Assembly: GCF_035695185.1 (NCBI RefSeq)
Contig: NZ_DASSES010000189.1
Span: 1 to 56,943 of the forward strand
Reading direction: 5' to 3'
Source of the DNA: Frateuria_A sp035695185
GTDB lineage: Bacteria; Pseudomonadota; Gammaproteobacteria; Xanthomonadales; Rhodanobacteraceae
Length of the DNA stretch: 56,943 nucleotides
The position numbers and the translations under genes are program-made. The notes beneath the pieces are model-generated. The model was not told the origin of the DNA. It ran no database searches and saw nothing but the letters and a program-made list of their open reading frames with translations. Below, piece after piece: positions 32,757-41,813 of this stretch (positions are counted from its first letter, which is position 1; the number at the start of each line of letters is the position of its first letter).

Positions 32757-33653
32757 ATGACGCCTGGCCGTGACCTGCCATCGCTCAACGCCCTGCGTGC
32801 CTTCGAGGCGACCGCGCGGCTGTCCAGCGTCAGCGCCGCGGCGGCCGAGCTGCACGTGACTCACGGCGCCGTCAGCCGGCAGCTCCGGGTGCTGGAGGAA
32901 GCCCTCGGCCAGCCGCTGTTCGCCCGGCATGGCCGCGGGCTGGTCCTGACGGCGGCTGGCCGCCAACTGCACGAGGGCACCGGCACCGCCTTCGAGCAAT
33001 TGCGCGATACCTGGGCGCGGCTGGGCCACGACACCGACCGGGCGCTGGTGCTGGGTTGCCCGGGGAGCCTGCTGGCCCGCTGGATGATCCCGCGCCTGGA
33101 ACGTCTTCGGCACGACCTGCCCGCACTGCGGCTGCACCTGAGCGCGCAGGAATCGGCGTTCGATCCGGCCTTGCCGGGCCTGGATGCGGCATTGCTGGCG
33201 GTCGAGCCGCCCTGGCCGGGCAGCTGGCGCGTGCATGAGCTGGCGCCCGAACGGATCGGGCCGGTACTCAGTCCGCATGCTCCTGCCGCTGCGCGGCTGG
33301 TCGGCCGCCCGGCCGCTGCGCTCGCGAGCGAGCCGTTGCTGCACACCGCCTCGCGCCCGCAAGCCTGGCCGCAGTGGGCGCAGGCGGCCGGCCTCGCACC
33401 AGGGACGCTACGATACGGCCAGGGTTTCGAGCATCTGTACTACCTGCTGGAAGCCGCCCTCGCCGGGCTGGGCGTGGCCATCGCACCCGCACAGCTGGTG
33501 GCCGACGACCTGGCGGCCGGGCGCCTGCTCGCACCCTGGGGATTCCAGCCCACGCCCGCTTGGTGGATCCTCGCGGCGCCGCGGCGTGTGCAGGACGGCC
33601 GCACCGAGGCGCTGGCCGGGTGGCTGCGTGAGGCACTCGGCGCGGCGGATTGA
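32757..33653 (+). CDS. trpI: LysR-family regulator of trpBA (TrpI-like)
   Basis: A 298-residue LysR protein. The winged helix (residues about 8-66) reads LNALRAFEATARLSSVSAAA and THGAVSRQLRVLEE, the GcvA/TrpI branch. The effector domain ends YYLLEAALAGLGVAIAPAQLV. Divergent placement beside trpBA and the branch suggest it activates those genes in response to indoleglycerol phosphate. The symbol is assigned by context and could be wrong if it regulates another target. Confidence 0.75.
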   Translation: MTPGRDLPSLNALRAFEATARLSSVSAAAAELHVTHGAVSRQLRVLEEALGQPLFARHGRGLVLTAAGRQLHEGTGTAFEQLRDTWARLGHDTDRALVLGCPGSLLARWMIPRLERLRHDLPALRLHLSAQESAFDPALPGLDAALLAVEPPWPGSWRVHELAPERIGPVLSPHAPAAARLVGRPAAALASEPLLHTASRPQAWPQWAQAAGLAPGTLRYGQGFEHLYYLLEAALAGLGVAIAPAQLVADDLAAGRLLAPWGFQPTPAWWILAAPRRVQDGRTEALAGWLREALGAAD

Positions 33654-33674
33654 GCCGACGCGTGCGGCTTCCGC

Positions 33675-34289
33675 TCACGCGGCGCGCGCGGCCTCGATGA
33701 AGGCACGCATCCTCTGCAGATCCTTGATGCCGGGCGAGGACTCGATACCGCTGGAGACGTCCACGCCCCAGGGGCGCGCCATGCGGATCGCCGCGGCCAC
33801 GTTCCCGGGATGCAGGCCGCCGGCAAGAATGAGCGGTTGCGCCAGGTCGCGCGGCATCAGCGACCAGTCGAACGGCTTGCCGCTGCCACCGGTCTCGCCC
33901 AAGCCGTGCCCGTCGAGCACCAGCCCCGCGGCGCCCGGGAAATCGTGCAACCGCGGCAGCGCCCCGGCGCCACCGCCCATCCCGATCGCCTTGAGGTAGG
34001 GGCGGCCGAACTGCGCGCACCAGTCGTCGCGCTCGGCGCCGTGGAACTGCAGCAGCGCCGGCTGCACGGAGGCGATCACCTCGTCGACGAAGGCCGCGTC
34101 CTCGTCCATGAACAACGCCACGGTGGTGACCATCGGCGGCAGCGCGCGGGCGATCGCCCGGGCCTGGTCGATCGCCACGCGCCGGCGGCTTCGCGCGGTG
34201 AAGATCAGTCCGATCGCGTCGGCGCCGAGTTCGGCGGCACGCACGGCGTCTTCCACGCGGGTCATGCCGCAGCATTTGATGCGGATCAT
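33675..34289 (-). CDS. trpF: Phosphoribosylanthranilate isomerase
   Basis: A 204-residue TIM barrel opening MIRIKCCGMTRVEDA, the TrpF signature with catalytic Cys7 (KCCGMTR). The catalytic Asp lies in GLVLDGHG, and the phosphate-binding end is AGGLHPGNV and GVDVSSGIES. It performs the Amadori rearrangement in tryptophan synthesis. The ATG at 34289 overlaps the truA stop by 4 bp. trpBA lie 1 kb away on the same strand, separated by the oppositely oriented trpI. Confidence 0.97.
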   Translation of the reverse strand: MIRIKCCGMTRVEDAVRAAELGADAIGLIFTARSRRRVAIDQARAIARALPPMVTTVALFMDEDAAFVDEVIASVQPALLQFHGAERDDWCAQFGRPYLKAIGMGGGAGALPRLHDFPGAAGLVLDGHGLGETGGSGKPFDWSLMPRDLAQPLILAGGLHPGNVAAAIRMARPWGVDVSSGIESSPGIKDLQRMRAFIEAARAA

Positions 34290-35053
34290 GCGCTCACCTC
34301 CACCGGGAGCCCCCAGTGTGCCTCGTAACGCGGGCCGAGGAAGGTCAGCCCGGAGGCCGGTGCGGTCGGTCCGGCCACGTCCCGGTCGCGCCCGGCGAGC
34401 AGCCCGGCAAGCCATCCGGTCGGCTGCTGCCCGCGCCCCACCGGCAGCAGCGAGCCGACGATGTTGCGCACCATGTGGTGCAGGAAGGCGTTGGCCTCGA
34501 TCTCCACGATCACCTGCTCGCCCTCGCGCCGCACGCCCAGGCCCAGCACGCAGCGTCGCGCATGCGCGGCCTGGCAGGACACTGCGCGGAAGGCGGAGAA
34601 ATCGTGTTCGCCGAGCAGCGCCTGGCCGGCTTCATGCATGGCCGCCGCGTCCAGCGGCAGCCGCTCCCAGGTGACGTAGCGCGCATCCAGCGCGGGCCGC
34701 ACCGGGCGGTTGAGGATGGTGTAGCGGTAGCGCCGGCTGCGCGCGGAGAAGCGGGCGTGGAAGGCCTCGGCCACCGGTTGCGCCCATAGCACCGCCACGC
34801 TGCCAGGCAGGTTGGAACACGCGCCCAGCACCCAGCCACGCATGTCGCGCTCGACACCGGTATCGAAGTGCACCACCTGGCAACGACCGTGCACGCCGGC
34901 GTCCGTACGCCCGGCACAGGTCACCGCGACCGGCTGCGCGGCGACGCGCGCAAGCGCCTGCTCCAGCGCGCCCTGCACGGTGGCGCCGTGGGTCAGGCGC
35001 TGCCAGCCGAGGAAATCGGTGCCGTCGTATTCGACGCCCAGGGCGATGCGCAT
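34286..35053 (-). CDS. truA: tRNA pseudouridine(38-40) synthase
   Basis: A 255-residue TruA. The catalytic aspartate is in AGRTDAGVHG. FLGWQRL near the N-terminus and NAFLHHMVRNIVGSLL near the C-terminus are family signatures. It modifies uridines 38-40 of the tRNA anticodon arm. It is followed by trpF with a 4-bp overlap and preceded by fimV, the conserved fimV-truA-trpF order of Pseudomonas and Xanthomonadales. Confidence 0.97.
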   Translation of the reverse strand: MRIALGVEYDGTDFLGWQRLTHGATVQGALEQALARVAAQPVAVTCAGRTDAGVHGRCQVVHFDTGVERDMRGWVLGACSNLPGSVAVLWAQPVAEAFHARFSARSRRYRYTILNRPVRPALDARYVTWERLPLDAAAMHEAGQALLGEHDFSAFRAVSCQAAHARRCVLGLGVRREGEQVIVEIEANAFLHHMVRNIVGSLLPVGRGQQPTGWLAGLLAGRDRDVAGPTAPASGLTFLGPRYEAHWGLPVEVSA

Positions 35054-35124
35054 GCGGGAAGGTCCTGCGGAACAGCCGGGAAGCTTAGCAGCTGCCGCGG
35101 GACCCGCCTGCTGGCCCCGGACAT

Positions 35125-35153
35125 GCGAAGGGCCGGCATGGCCGGCCCTTCGC
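35125..35153. terminator. Stem-loop between fimV and truA
   Basis: A 13-bp perfect stem (GCGAAGGGCCGGC with GCCGGCCCTTCGC) on a three-base loop, 19 bp after the fimV stop. No T-run follows on the minus strand. It may attenuate read-through into truA. Confidence 0.6.
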
Positions 35154-35172
35154 GCAAGCGATGGAGGATGGC

Positions 35173-37482
35173 TCAGGCCAGCGAATCGAGCAGGCGCTGC
35201 GCCGCGTCCTTCTGGATCTGGGTGCCCTCGTTCATCACTTCCTCGAGCATGGCGCGGGCGCCGTCGGCATCGCCCATGTCCATGTAGGCGCGGGCAAGGT
35301 CGAGCTTGGTGTCGATCGGGTCGTCGCTGAACTGGCCCAGCTCCTGCGGCTCGGTCGCGGCGGTGGAGCCGGTCGATTCGCGCACCGGCTCCTCGAAGTT
35401 CCAGGTCGCGGGACCCGCGTCGTCGACCGTCGTCGGCTCGACGTCCCGCATCACCGTGCGGTCCTCGTCCTCGTCCTCATCCTCGTCGGCGAGGGGGACA
35501 TCCATGGCCGGGGTGTCGGCGTGGCCGGGACGCGGCGGAGTGAGGTCGAAGTCGAAATGATATTCGCTGACCTTGGGACGCTCGGCCATGGCCGGTTCCT
35601 CGTCGTGGCCGGCGATGTCCTCGGTCTGGCTGGCGTAGCTGTCCAGGTCGAACGATTCGATCGCCTCGCCGGCGCGCTGGCGCTCTTCCTCGCGCGAGTC
35701 GAACGCGTCCTGCGCGCCCTGGCCGGCAAACAGCGGGTGGCCGGGCACGAGATCCTCGCCCATGGCGACCACGTCCTGCCACTCGTCCTGTTGCGGGTCG
35801 GCGATATGGGCATGCATCGCCTCGGCGGCGGCCTCGAAGTGCTCCACGTCGCGGCGGGAGTAATACAGGCTCACCAGCTCCAGGTGCAGGCCGATGTCGT
35901 CCGGGTGCTCGGCCAGCTGGTCCAGCAGTTCGTCCTGGTCCGGGTCCGCGCTGGTGGGCGCGGACACGTCCGGCGCCGCACCGAAGCGGTCGGCCAGCGA
36001 GGGAGCCGTCGACACGGCGCGGGCGGGGGCCGACTTGCGCCGGCGCCCCAGCAGGGCGAGCAGGATCAGCAGCAGGACGGCACCGCCGGCCGCTGCCCAC
36101 GCCCACGGCTGCATGAACCAGGGCTGCTCGACCGGCGCCGGCGTGGCCGGCTTGCGGGCCACCGGCTTGCTCGGCTTGCTGGCCGGCTTCGCTGCCGGCC
36201 GGGTGACGGCCGGTGCCGCCGCAGCGCTGTGCGACGGCGAGACGGAGGTGCTCGCGGCGATCGCACCGGCACTGCCAGGCTTGGCCGGCCCGGATTTTGC
36301 GGCGGCAGGCTTCGTCGCCGCAGCGACCGGAGCCGCGGTGGCCGGGGCGGTGGCCGGGGCGGGGGCCGCAGCGGCCGGCAGTCCGGCCTTCTTGCGGGCA
36401 TCGGCGAGCTTTTGCTGCAGCTCGGCGATCTCGTTGTCCTTGAGGGCGAGCAGGCGGGTGTTCTTGTCGTTGATGTCCTGCAGGTCCTTCAGGCGCGACT
36501 TCAGGTCCGCGCTCTGCTGCTGCAGGGTGGTCAGGGTCTCCTGGGTGCGCATCAGGTCCTGGCGCAAGGCGGCGTCGCCCTTGCCGGCCCCCTGGGCGCC
36601 AGCCCCCCTGCCGCCCTGCTTGGCCGGCACCAGCGCGAGCCGGTCGGCGGACGCGCCGGCGGGCGCGCCGGCGGCTTCCGTGCGGGTGGCCGCATCGGCC
36701 ACGGTGGTGGTCGGAGCGGCCTGGGCGCGCCAGTCGCTGTTCTGCCGGCGGATTTCGGCGATCGCCGCTGCCACGCTCGTCGCCTGTGCTTCCTGGCCGG
36801 TCGGCACGCGCAAGACCGCGCCGCTCTTCAGCGCGTTGATGTTGTCCTGGTAGAAGGCATCCGGGTTGGCCTGCTTGAGGGCCAGCATCATCTGCCCGGC
36901 GTCCACGCCTGCCGGCGCGAGCCGGCGGGCGATACCGGACAGCGTCTGGCCGCGCTCGACCTGGTACTGCCCGCCGGCCGCCACGCGTCCCGCGGCCGGC
37001 CTGGCGGGTGCGGAACCCGCCGGGGCCGGACGGGCCGCGCTACGAGCCGCACCGGCGCGCGGCGCATGCATGCCTGGCACCGCCGGCGCCGTCCCCGGCG
37101 GATCGAGCAGGACCGGGAACTCGCGCAGGCTGCGGCCCGAGGCGTTGTCCACTTCCACCAACAGGTCGAGGTAGGGATCGTTGACCGCCACCGCGCTGGT
37201 GATGCGGATCACCTTGCGCCCGCCCACGTCCACGATGTTGAACTGCAACGGGACGTCGGGCCGCACACCGGTCAGGCCGGCGCGGGCGAAATCCTCCGGC
37301 GAGGCCAGGCGGGCAGTGATGTTGTGCAGCTCTGCCGGGCTGTCCGGCGTCAGCGGAATCTCCGCGAGCAGCGGCTGGCCGAGAGCCGACTTGACCTGGA
37401 TCTGCCCCAGTTCGAGCGCCGCCGCCTGGGTGCTGCCCAGGGCCAACGCCAGCAGCATCGACAGTTTCAACGAACGATTCAT
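35173..37482 (-). CDS. fimV: FimV: peptidoglycan-binding polar hub protein
   Basis: A 769-residue protein. It has a signal peptide (to about residue 22) and the FimV N-terminal domain (LGQIQVKSALGQPLLAEIPL, residues 25-125). A LysM domain (about 172-227) and a coiled coil (about 303-365) follow. After an alanine/proline linker comes a membrane helix (about 458-479). An acidic cytoplasmic region ends in the conserved FimV C-terminal helices (LDLARAYMDMGDADGARAML). FimV organises polar complexes for type IV pili, twitching and cyclic-di-GMP signalling. No pil genes are nearby. It is shorter than many FimVs but complete in domains. Confidence 0.95.
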   Translation of the reverse strand: MNRSLKLSMLLALALGSTQAAALELGQIQVKSALGQPLLAEIPLTPDSPAELHNITARLASPEDFARAGLTGVRPDVPLQFNIVDVGGRKVIRITSAVAVNDPYLDLLVEVDNASGRSLREFPVLLDPPGTAPAVPGMHAPRAGAARSAARPAPAGSAPARPAAGRVAAGGQYQVERGQTLSGIARRLAPAGVDAGQMMLALKQANPDAFYQDNINALKSGAVLRVPTGQEAQATSVAAAIAEIRRQNSDWRAQAAPTTTVADAATRTEAAGAPAGASADRLALVPAKQGGRGAGAQGAGKGDAALRQDLMRTQETLTTLQQQSADLKSRLKDLQDINDKNTRLLALKDNEIAELQQKLADARKKAGLPAAAAPAPATAPATAAPVAAATKPAAAKSGPAKPGSAGAIAASTSVSPSHSAAAAPAVTRPAAKPASKPSKPVARKPATPAPVEQPWFMQPWAWAAAGGAVLLLILLALLGRRRKSAPARAVSTAPSLADRFGAAPDVSAPTSADPDQDELLDQLAEHPDDIGLHLELVSLYYSRRDVEHFEAAAEAMHAHIADPQQDEWQDVVAMGEDLVPGHPLFAGQGAQDAFDSREEERQRAGEAIESFDLDSYASQTEDIAGHDEEPAMAERPKVSEYHFDFDLTPPRPGHADTPAMDVPLADEDEDEDEDRTVMRDVEPTTVDDAGPATWNFEEPVRESTGSTAATEPQELGQFSDDPIDTKLDLARAYMDMGDADGARAMLEEVMNEGTQIQKDAAQRLLDSLA

Positions 37483-37640
37483 CGCTTCGATTCCCCCAAA
37501 CGCCCGAGACGCTTCATGCTCGCCGCGGGCTGCGGCGACACGGAACGCGCGTCACTTTAGTTATATGCAGGCCAATCAACAATAGCTGCGGCGACCGCTT
37601 AGCGCATATTGCTGCGGCGTGTTCTCGTGGCAGTGGCGGG

Positions 37641-37943
37641 TCAGCGACCCGCATTGCCCCCCTGGCCATGACCGCCCAGGGCCTTGAGCTGGCGCTGCAG
37701 GCGGGCGATTTCCCGGTCCTGCTCCGCCAGGCGGTCGCTGGCTTGGCGGGTGTGCGATTCCTGCTCGGCAAGCTTGCGCTCAAGCTGCGTGACCTCCGCG
37801 CCGCGTGCGCGCAACTGTTGCTGGAGTCGCACCTGCGCGGGTACCCGCTGACCCGCCACCGCGGCCTGTTCCGGCCCACCGTCGGCAAACGCCGGCAGCG
37901 TGGCGAGCATCAGCAGCGGCAGCAGCAATCCGGGTTTTCGCAT
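37641..37943 (-). CDS. Small exported coiled-coil protein between asd and fimV
   Basis: A 100-residue protein with a signal peptide (MRKPGLLLPLLMLATLPAFA, cleavage near residue 20). A single long helix follows, with the heptad pattern QLERKLAEQESHTRQASDRL and EQDREIARLQRQLKAL, and a glycine/asparagine-rich end. Its ATG shares one base with the asd stop (TGATG), so it is translationally coupled to asd. Position just before fimV suggests an envelope role. No family recognised; a small periplasmic YbgF-like helix is a loose comparison. Confidence 0.7.
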   Translation of the reverse strand: MRKPGLLLPLLMLATLPAFADGGPEQAAVAGQRVPAQVRLQQQLRARGAEVTQLERKLAEQESHTRQASDRLAEQDREIARLQRQLKALGGHGQGGNAGR

Positions 37944-38974
37944 CAGAGATAGTCCTCGATCAGCCGCTCGGCGATCTGCACCGCGTTGAGTGCGGCGCCC
38001 TTGCGGATGTTGTCGGCCACGATCCACAGGTCCAGGCCGCGCTCGTGCGAGATGTCCTCGCGGATGCGGCCCACGAACACCGGATCCTTGCCGGCCGCAT
38101 CGCCCACCGGGGTCGGATAGCCGCCCGGCTTGCGCTCGTCCATGACCACCACACCCTCGGCCTGCTCCAGCAACGCGCGGGCCTCGTCGGCACCGATCCT
38201 GTCGCGGGTCTCCACGTGCACCGCCTCGGCGTGGCCGTAGAACACCGGCACCCGTACGGCGGTGGGGTTCACCGCGATGGAGTCGTCCTCCAGGATCTTG
38301 CGCGTCTCCCACACCATCTTCATTTCTTCTTTGGTGTAGCCGTTGGGCTGGAACTCGTCGATGTGCGGGATCACATTGAAAGCGATCTGCTTGGGAAATT
38401 TCTTGCCCGGTTCCACATCCTGGAAGTTGAGCAGGGCCGCCGTTTCGCGCCCGAGCTCCTCCATTCCGCTGCGGCCGGCCCCCGACACGGACTGGTAGGT
38501 GGCCACGTTGATGCGCTCGATGCCGACCGCGCGGTGGATCGGCGCCAACGCCACCAGCATCTGCATGGTCGAGCAGTTGGGATTGGCGATGATGCCGCGG
38601 GCGGTGTAGTCCGCGATGGCATGCGGGTTGACCTCGGCCACCACCAGCGGAACGTCGTCCTGGTAGCGGAACTCGGAGGTATTGTCGATCACCACGGCGC
38701 CCGCAGCTGCCGCGCGCGGAGCGTGTTCGCGACTGACCGCGCCGCCGGCGGAGAAGAAGGCGATGTCCACGCCGTCGAAGTCGTAATCGGCAAGGTTGCG
38801 CACCGTGACCTGCCTGCCGCCGAAGGAGATCTTCTCGCCGGCCGAACGCTCGCTGGCCAGCGGCACCAGTTCGCCGACGGGGAAGTCGCGCTCGGCCAGG
38901 ATCCCCAGCAGGGTCTCGCCGACCGCGCCGGTGGCGCCGACCATCGCCACCTTGTAGCTGCTCTTCTTGCTCAT
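37943..38974 (-). CDS. asd: Aspartate-semialdehyde dehydrogenase
   Basis: A 343-residue enzyme with the nucleotide loop VAMVGATGAVGETLL, the catalytic Cys in GIIANPNCSTMQM and the QSVSGAGRSGMEEL segment. It reduces aspartyl-4-phosphate to the semialdehyde for lysine, threonine, methionine and diaminopimelate synthesis. The start MSKKSSYKVAMVGA at 38974 is typical. It sits in the conserved block upstream of fimV. Confidence 0.97.
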   Translation of the reverse strand: MSKKSSYKVAMVGATGAVGETLLGILAERDFPVGELVPLASERSAGEKISFGGRQVTVRNLADYDFDGVDIAFFSAGGAVSREHAPRAAAAGAVVIDNTSEFRYQDDVPLVVAEVNPHAIADYTARGIIANPNCSTMQMLVALAPIHRAVGIERINVATYQSVSGAGRSGMEELGRETAALLNFQDVEPGKKFPKQIAFNVIPHIDEFQPNGYTKEEMKMVWETRKILEDDSIAVNPTAVRVPVFYGHAEAVHVETRDRIGADEARALLEQAEGVVVMDERKPGGYPTPVGDAAGKDPVFVGRIREDISHERGLDLWIVADNIRKGAALNAVQIAERLIEDYL

Positions 38975-39004
38975 GGGATGCCTTGTTGCCTGTGTGAGGG
39001 GGGA

Positions 39005-40012
39005 TCAGGGCGCCGGCCGGATGGCCAGGGCCTCGGGGTTGACGAGGGAGGGTGGGTGCCCGGCGTACGGGCCGTGGCCGAACAGCGCCAGCACGTTGTC
39101 GACCGCCATCGCGGTCATCGCGCGGCGAGTGTCCCAGGTGGCGCTGGCGATGTGCGGACTCAGGATGACGTTGTCGAGCGCAAGCAGGGCCGGATCGACG
39201 GCCGGCTCCCCCTCGAACACGTCCAGCGCTGCGGCGGCAAGCCGCTTCTCGCCCAGGGCGACCGCGAGCGCCGCGTCATCGACCACGCCGCCGCGGGCGA
39301 TGTTCACCAGCATGGCGGTGGTTTTCATCGCTGCCAACTCTGCCGCGCCGATCGCGTGGCGACTCTCGGCGGTGAGCGGCACGGCCACCACCAGGAAGTC
39401 GGACTCGGCCAGCAGCGTGGGCTTGTCCACGTAGCGTGCGGCGCATGCAGCCTCGATCGTCGCCGGCAGCCGGGAGCGGTTGTGGTACGCCACCTGCATG
39501 CCGAAACCCGCCGCGCGCCGCGCGATGGCCTGGCCGATGCGGCCCATGCCCAGGATGCCCAGCGTGCGGCCACGGGTGTCCAGGCCCAGCCAGTCCCTGA
39601 ACCCGTTGGCACGCCAGTGCCCTGCACGGAGCCAGCGCTCTGCGGCGCCCATATGGCGCGCCGCACCGAGCAGCAGCGCCCAGGTGTAGTCGGCCACGCT
39701 TTCGCTGAGCACGCCCGGTGTATTGGCAGCGGCGACCCCTGCGGCGGTGAGCGCGGGAACGTCCAGGTTGTCGTACCCGACGGCAAGGTTGGCGACGATC
39801 CGCAAACGCGGCGCGCTCGCCACCTCCGCGGCGCCGACACGCACGTCCAGACCGACGATCGCGGCATCGCTGGACGCGAGCCTCCCAGCCAGTTCGGCAG
39901 GCGCGAACACGGTTTCCGCCGCCTCCGCCGCCACCTCGAAGTGGGGCTCCAGGCGAGCGATGATGTCGGGAAAGGTGGGACGCGAGATCCACACCCGCGG
40001 CTTGCCGGTCAT
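39005..40012 (-). CDS. D-isomer 2-hydroxyacid dehydrogenase (glyoxylate/hydroxypyruvate reductase-like)
   Basis: A 335-residue NAD(P)-dependent dehydrogenase. The Rossmann loop is LGILGMGRIGQAIARRA. Catalytic residues lie in NIARGGVVDD (Arg), LDVFEGEPAVD (Glu) and LSPHIASAT (His). NLAVGYDNLDVPA resembles the glyoxylate/hydroxypyruvate reductase (GhrB/GyaR) branch more than PdxB, which would be longer. It lies between aroC and asd. Substrate inferred only by family. Confidence 0.88.
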   Translation of the reverse strand: MTGKPRVWISRPTFPDIIARLEPHFEVAAEAAETVFAPAELAGRLASSDAAIVGLDVRVGAAEVASAPRLRIVANLAVGYDNLDVPALTAAGVAAANTPGVLSESVADYTWALLLGAARHMGAAERWLRAGHWRANGFRDWLGLDTRGRTLGILGMGRIGQAIARRAAGFGMQVAYHNRSRLPATIEAACAARYVDKPTLLAESDFLVVAVPLTAESRHAIGAAELAAMKTTAMLVNIARGGVVDDAALAVALGEKRLAAAALDVFEGEPAVDPALLALDNVILSPHIASATWDTRRAMTAMAVDNVLALFGHGPYAGHPPSLVNPEALAIRPAP

Positions 40013-40034
40013 GCGCGTTCCGTAGTTCGAAAAC

Positions 40035-41123
40035 TCAGGCGATTCGCGGGGCGACCGGCCCCACGTCGCCACACTGGGCACGGTGGCGCAGTGCGTGATC
40101 CATCAGCACCAGGGCCAGCATCGCCTCGACGATGGGCGTGGCGCGGATGCCCACGCAGGGATCGTGCCGCCCCTTGGTCACGACGTCGACCGGCTCCCCT
40201 GCCAGGTTCACGCTTTGCCCCGGCACCAGGATGCTGGAGGTGGGCTTGAACGCGACCGACACCGTGACCGGTTGCCCGGTGCTGATCCCGCCAAGGATGC
40301 CACCGGCGTGATTGGACGTAAAGCCGTCCAAATGCATCTGATCGCGGTGCTGGGTTCCGCGCTGGGCGACGGCCGCGAAGCCGGCGCCGATCTCCACGCC
40401 CTTGACCGCGTTGATCGACATCATGGCTGCCGCCAGGTCGCCATCGAGCTTGCCGTAGACCGGCTCGCCCCAGCCCGGCGGCACGCCCTCGGCCACGGCG
40501 TTGACGCGCGCGCCGACCGAGTCGCCGGACTTGCGCAGCGCGTCCATCGTCGCCTCCAGCTCCAGGACCTGCCCCGCATCCGGCCAGAAGAACGGGTTGG
40601 CCTCCACCGCCTCCCAGTCGAAGCCGCGCGGCACGACCTCGCCCAATTGCGCCAGGTGGCCTCGCACGCGCACGCCGTGGCGCTGCGCGAGCCACTTCTT
40701 GGCGATCACCGCCGCCGCCACGCGCATGGTGGTCTCGCGCGCCGAGGCGCGACCGCCGCCCCGGGGGTCGCGGATGCCGTATTTCTGCCAGTAGGTGTAG
40801 TCGGCGTGACCGGGCCGGAAGGTCTGCGCGATCTCGCGATAGTCCTTGCTGCGCGGGTCGGTATTGCGAATCAGCAGCGCGATCGGGGTGCCGGTGGTGT
40901 GGCCTTCGTAGACGCCGGAGAGAATCTCCACCTCGTCGGCCTCGTGGCGCTGGGAGGTGTGCCGGCTGCGTCCGGTGGCGCGGCGGTCGAGGTCGTGGCG
41001 GAACTCCTCCGGCGCGATGGCCAGCCCCGGTGGACAGCCGTCGATCACGCAGCCGATCGCCGGCCCATGGCTTTCGCCGAAGGTGGTGACGGTGAAGAGC
41101 TTGCCGAAGGAATTGCTGGACAT
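40035..41123 (-). CDS. aroC: Chorismate synthase
   Basis: A 362-residue FMN-dependent enzyme with GESHGPAIGCVIDGCPPG, RPGHADYTYWQKYGIRDPRG and GRASARETTMRVAAAVIAKK, all AroC signatures. It converts EPSP to chorismate, feeding the tryptophan genes also present in this window. The start MSSNSFGKLFTVTTFGESHG at 41123 fits the family; upstream open frame is spurious. The next gene on the strand is the hydroxyacid dehydrogenase. Confidence 0.97.
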   Translation of the reverse strand: MSSNSFGKLFTVTTFGESHGPAIGCVIDGCPPGLAIAPEEFRHDLDRRATGRSRHTSQRHEADEVEILSGVYEGHTTGTPIALLIRNTDPRSKDYREIAQTFRPGHADYTYWQKYGIRDPRGGGRASARETTMRVAAAVIAKKWLAQRHGVRVRGHLAQLGEVVPRGFDWEAVEANPFFWPDAGQVLELEATMDALRKSGDSVGARVNAVAEGVPPGWGEPVYGKLDGDLAAAMMSINAVKGVEIGAGFAAVAQRGTQHRDQMHLDGFTSNHAGGILGGISTGQPVTVSVAFKPTSSILVPGQSVNLAGEPVDVVTKGRHDPCVGIRATPIVEAMLALVLMDHALRHRAQCGDVGPVAPRIA

Positions 41124-41174
41124 GCCGCGCGTCCGGAACCGAATGTCCAAGCATAGCCGCTCGCCGGCCTGCAC

Positions 41175-41255
41175 GGAGGAGCGGACTCCCGCGCGACCGT
41201 GCACCGCACCCGCCCCCGGGCAGGGATGGCGGTCCCGCACCGGCGCGCTCCTACC
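41175..41255. repeat. REP/BIME-like imperfect hairpin
   Basis: GGAGGAGCG at the left and CGCGCTCCTACC at the right bracket several further complementary patches (GCGCGACCGTGC against GCACCGGCGCGC). GTAGGAGCGC-type ends mark abundant dispersed repeats in Xanthomonadales. Its right edge supplies the TAG stop (CTA at 41251-41253) of the GNAT gene. Confidence 0.5.
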
Positions 41256-41793
41256 GGGGTGCCGCTGTCGCCTGCCATTCGCGGGCGAGGATCGCGAATA
41301 CCGCATCGTCCACCCACTCGCCATGCAGCCACAGGCTCTCGCGGAAATGCGCTTCCTGGCGCATGCCCAGCGCACGCAACAGGGCGATGCAGGCGGTGTT
41401 GCGCGGGTCCACCGACGCGTGGATGCGGCGCCAGCCGAGCACATCGAAGCCCTGCTGGAACACCGCCTGCAGCACCTCGCGAGCATGGCCACGGCCCTGG
41501 TGCAGGGGAGCCAGGCTGATCCCGAACTCGACCGAATCGCCACGCGTCGCCGGCAGGCACACGCCGAGGTCGCCGATCAGCGCGTGGTCGTCACGCCGGC
41601 GGATCGCGCGCTGGAACCACAGCCCTGGCGCCGGCTCGGCCTGCGCCTCGATGAAGGCGCGCGCCTCCGCGACGCTCGCCGGCCGCCAGCCCTGGAAGCG
41701 CGCCACGGCCGGGTCGGCGCGGCAGGCGAACAGGGCCTCGGCGTCTTCCGGGCACAGACGATCGAGCAGCAGGCGGGCGGTCACCAGTTCCAC
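41251..41793 (-). CDS. GNAT-family N-acetyltransferase, RimJ/RimL-like
   Basis: A 180-residue acetyltransferase. Early ELVTARLLLDRLCPEDAEAL is the RimJ/RimL opening. The acetyl-CoA loop region is LAPLHQGRGHAREVLQAV, followed by IHASVDPRNTACIALLRALG. The GTG at 41793 is chosen because GGAGGA lies five bases upstream; no ATG is near. It follows prmB by 20 bp on the same strand. Substrate unknown: a ribosomal protein N-terminus is conceivable next to prmB, but many such proteins acetylate small molecules. Confidence 0.85.
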   Translation of the reverse strand: MELVTARLLLDRLCPEDAEALFACRADPAVARFQGWRPASVAEARAFIEAQAEPAPGLWFQRAIRRRDDHALIGDLGVCLPATRGDSVEFGISLAPLHQGRGHAREVLQAVFQQGFDVLGWRRIHASVDPRNTACIALLRALGMRQEAHFRESLWLHGEWVDDAVFAILAREWQATAAPR

Positions 41794-41813
41794 GCCCTTC
41801 CTCCGGCTGCGCG

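Noticed and set aside
35161..37560. A 799-codon plus-strand frame opposite fimV
   Set aside because: FimV on the other strand has signal peptide, LysM, coiled coil and membrane helix. The plus frame is low-complexity glycine/arginine and is a shadow.
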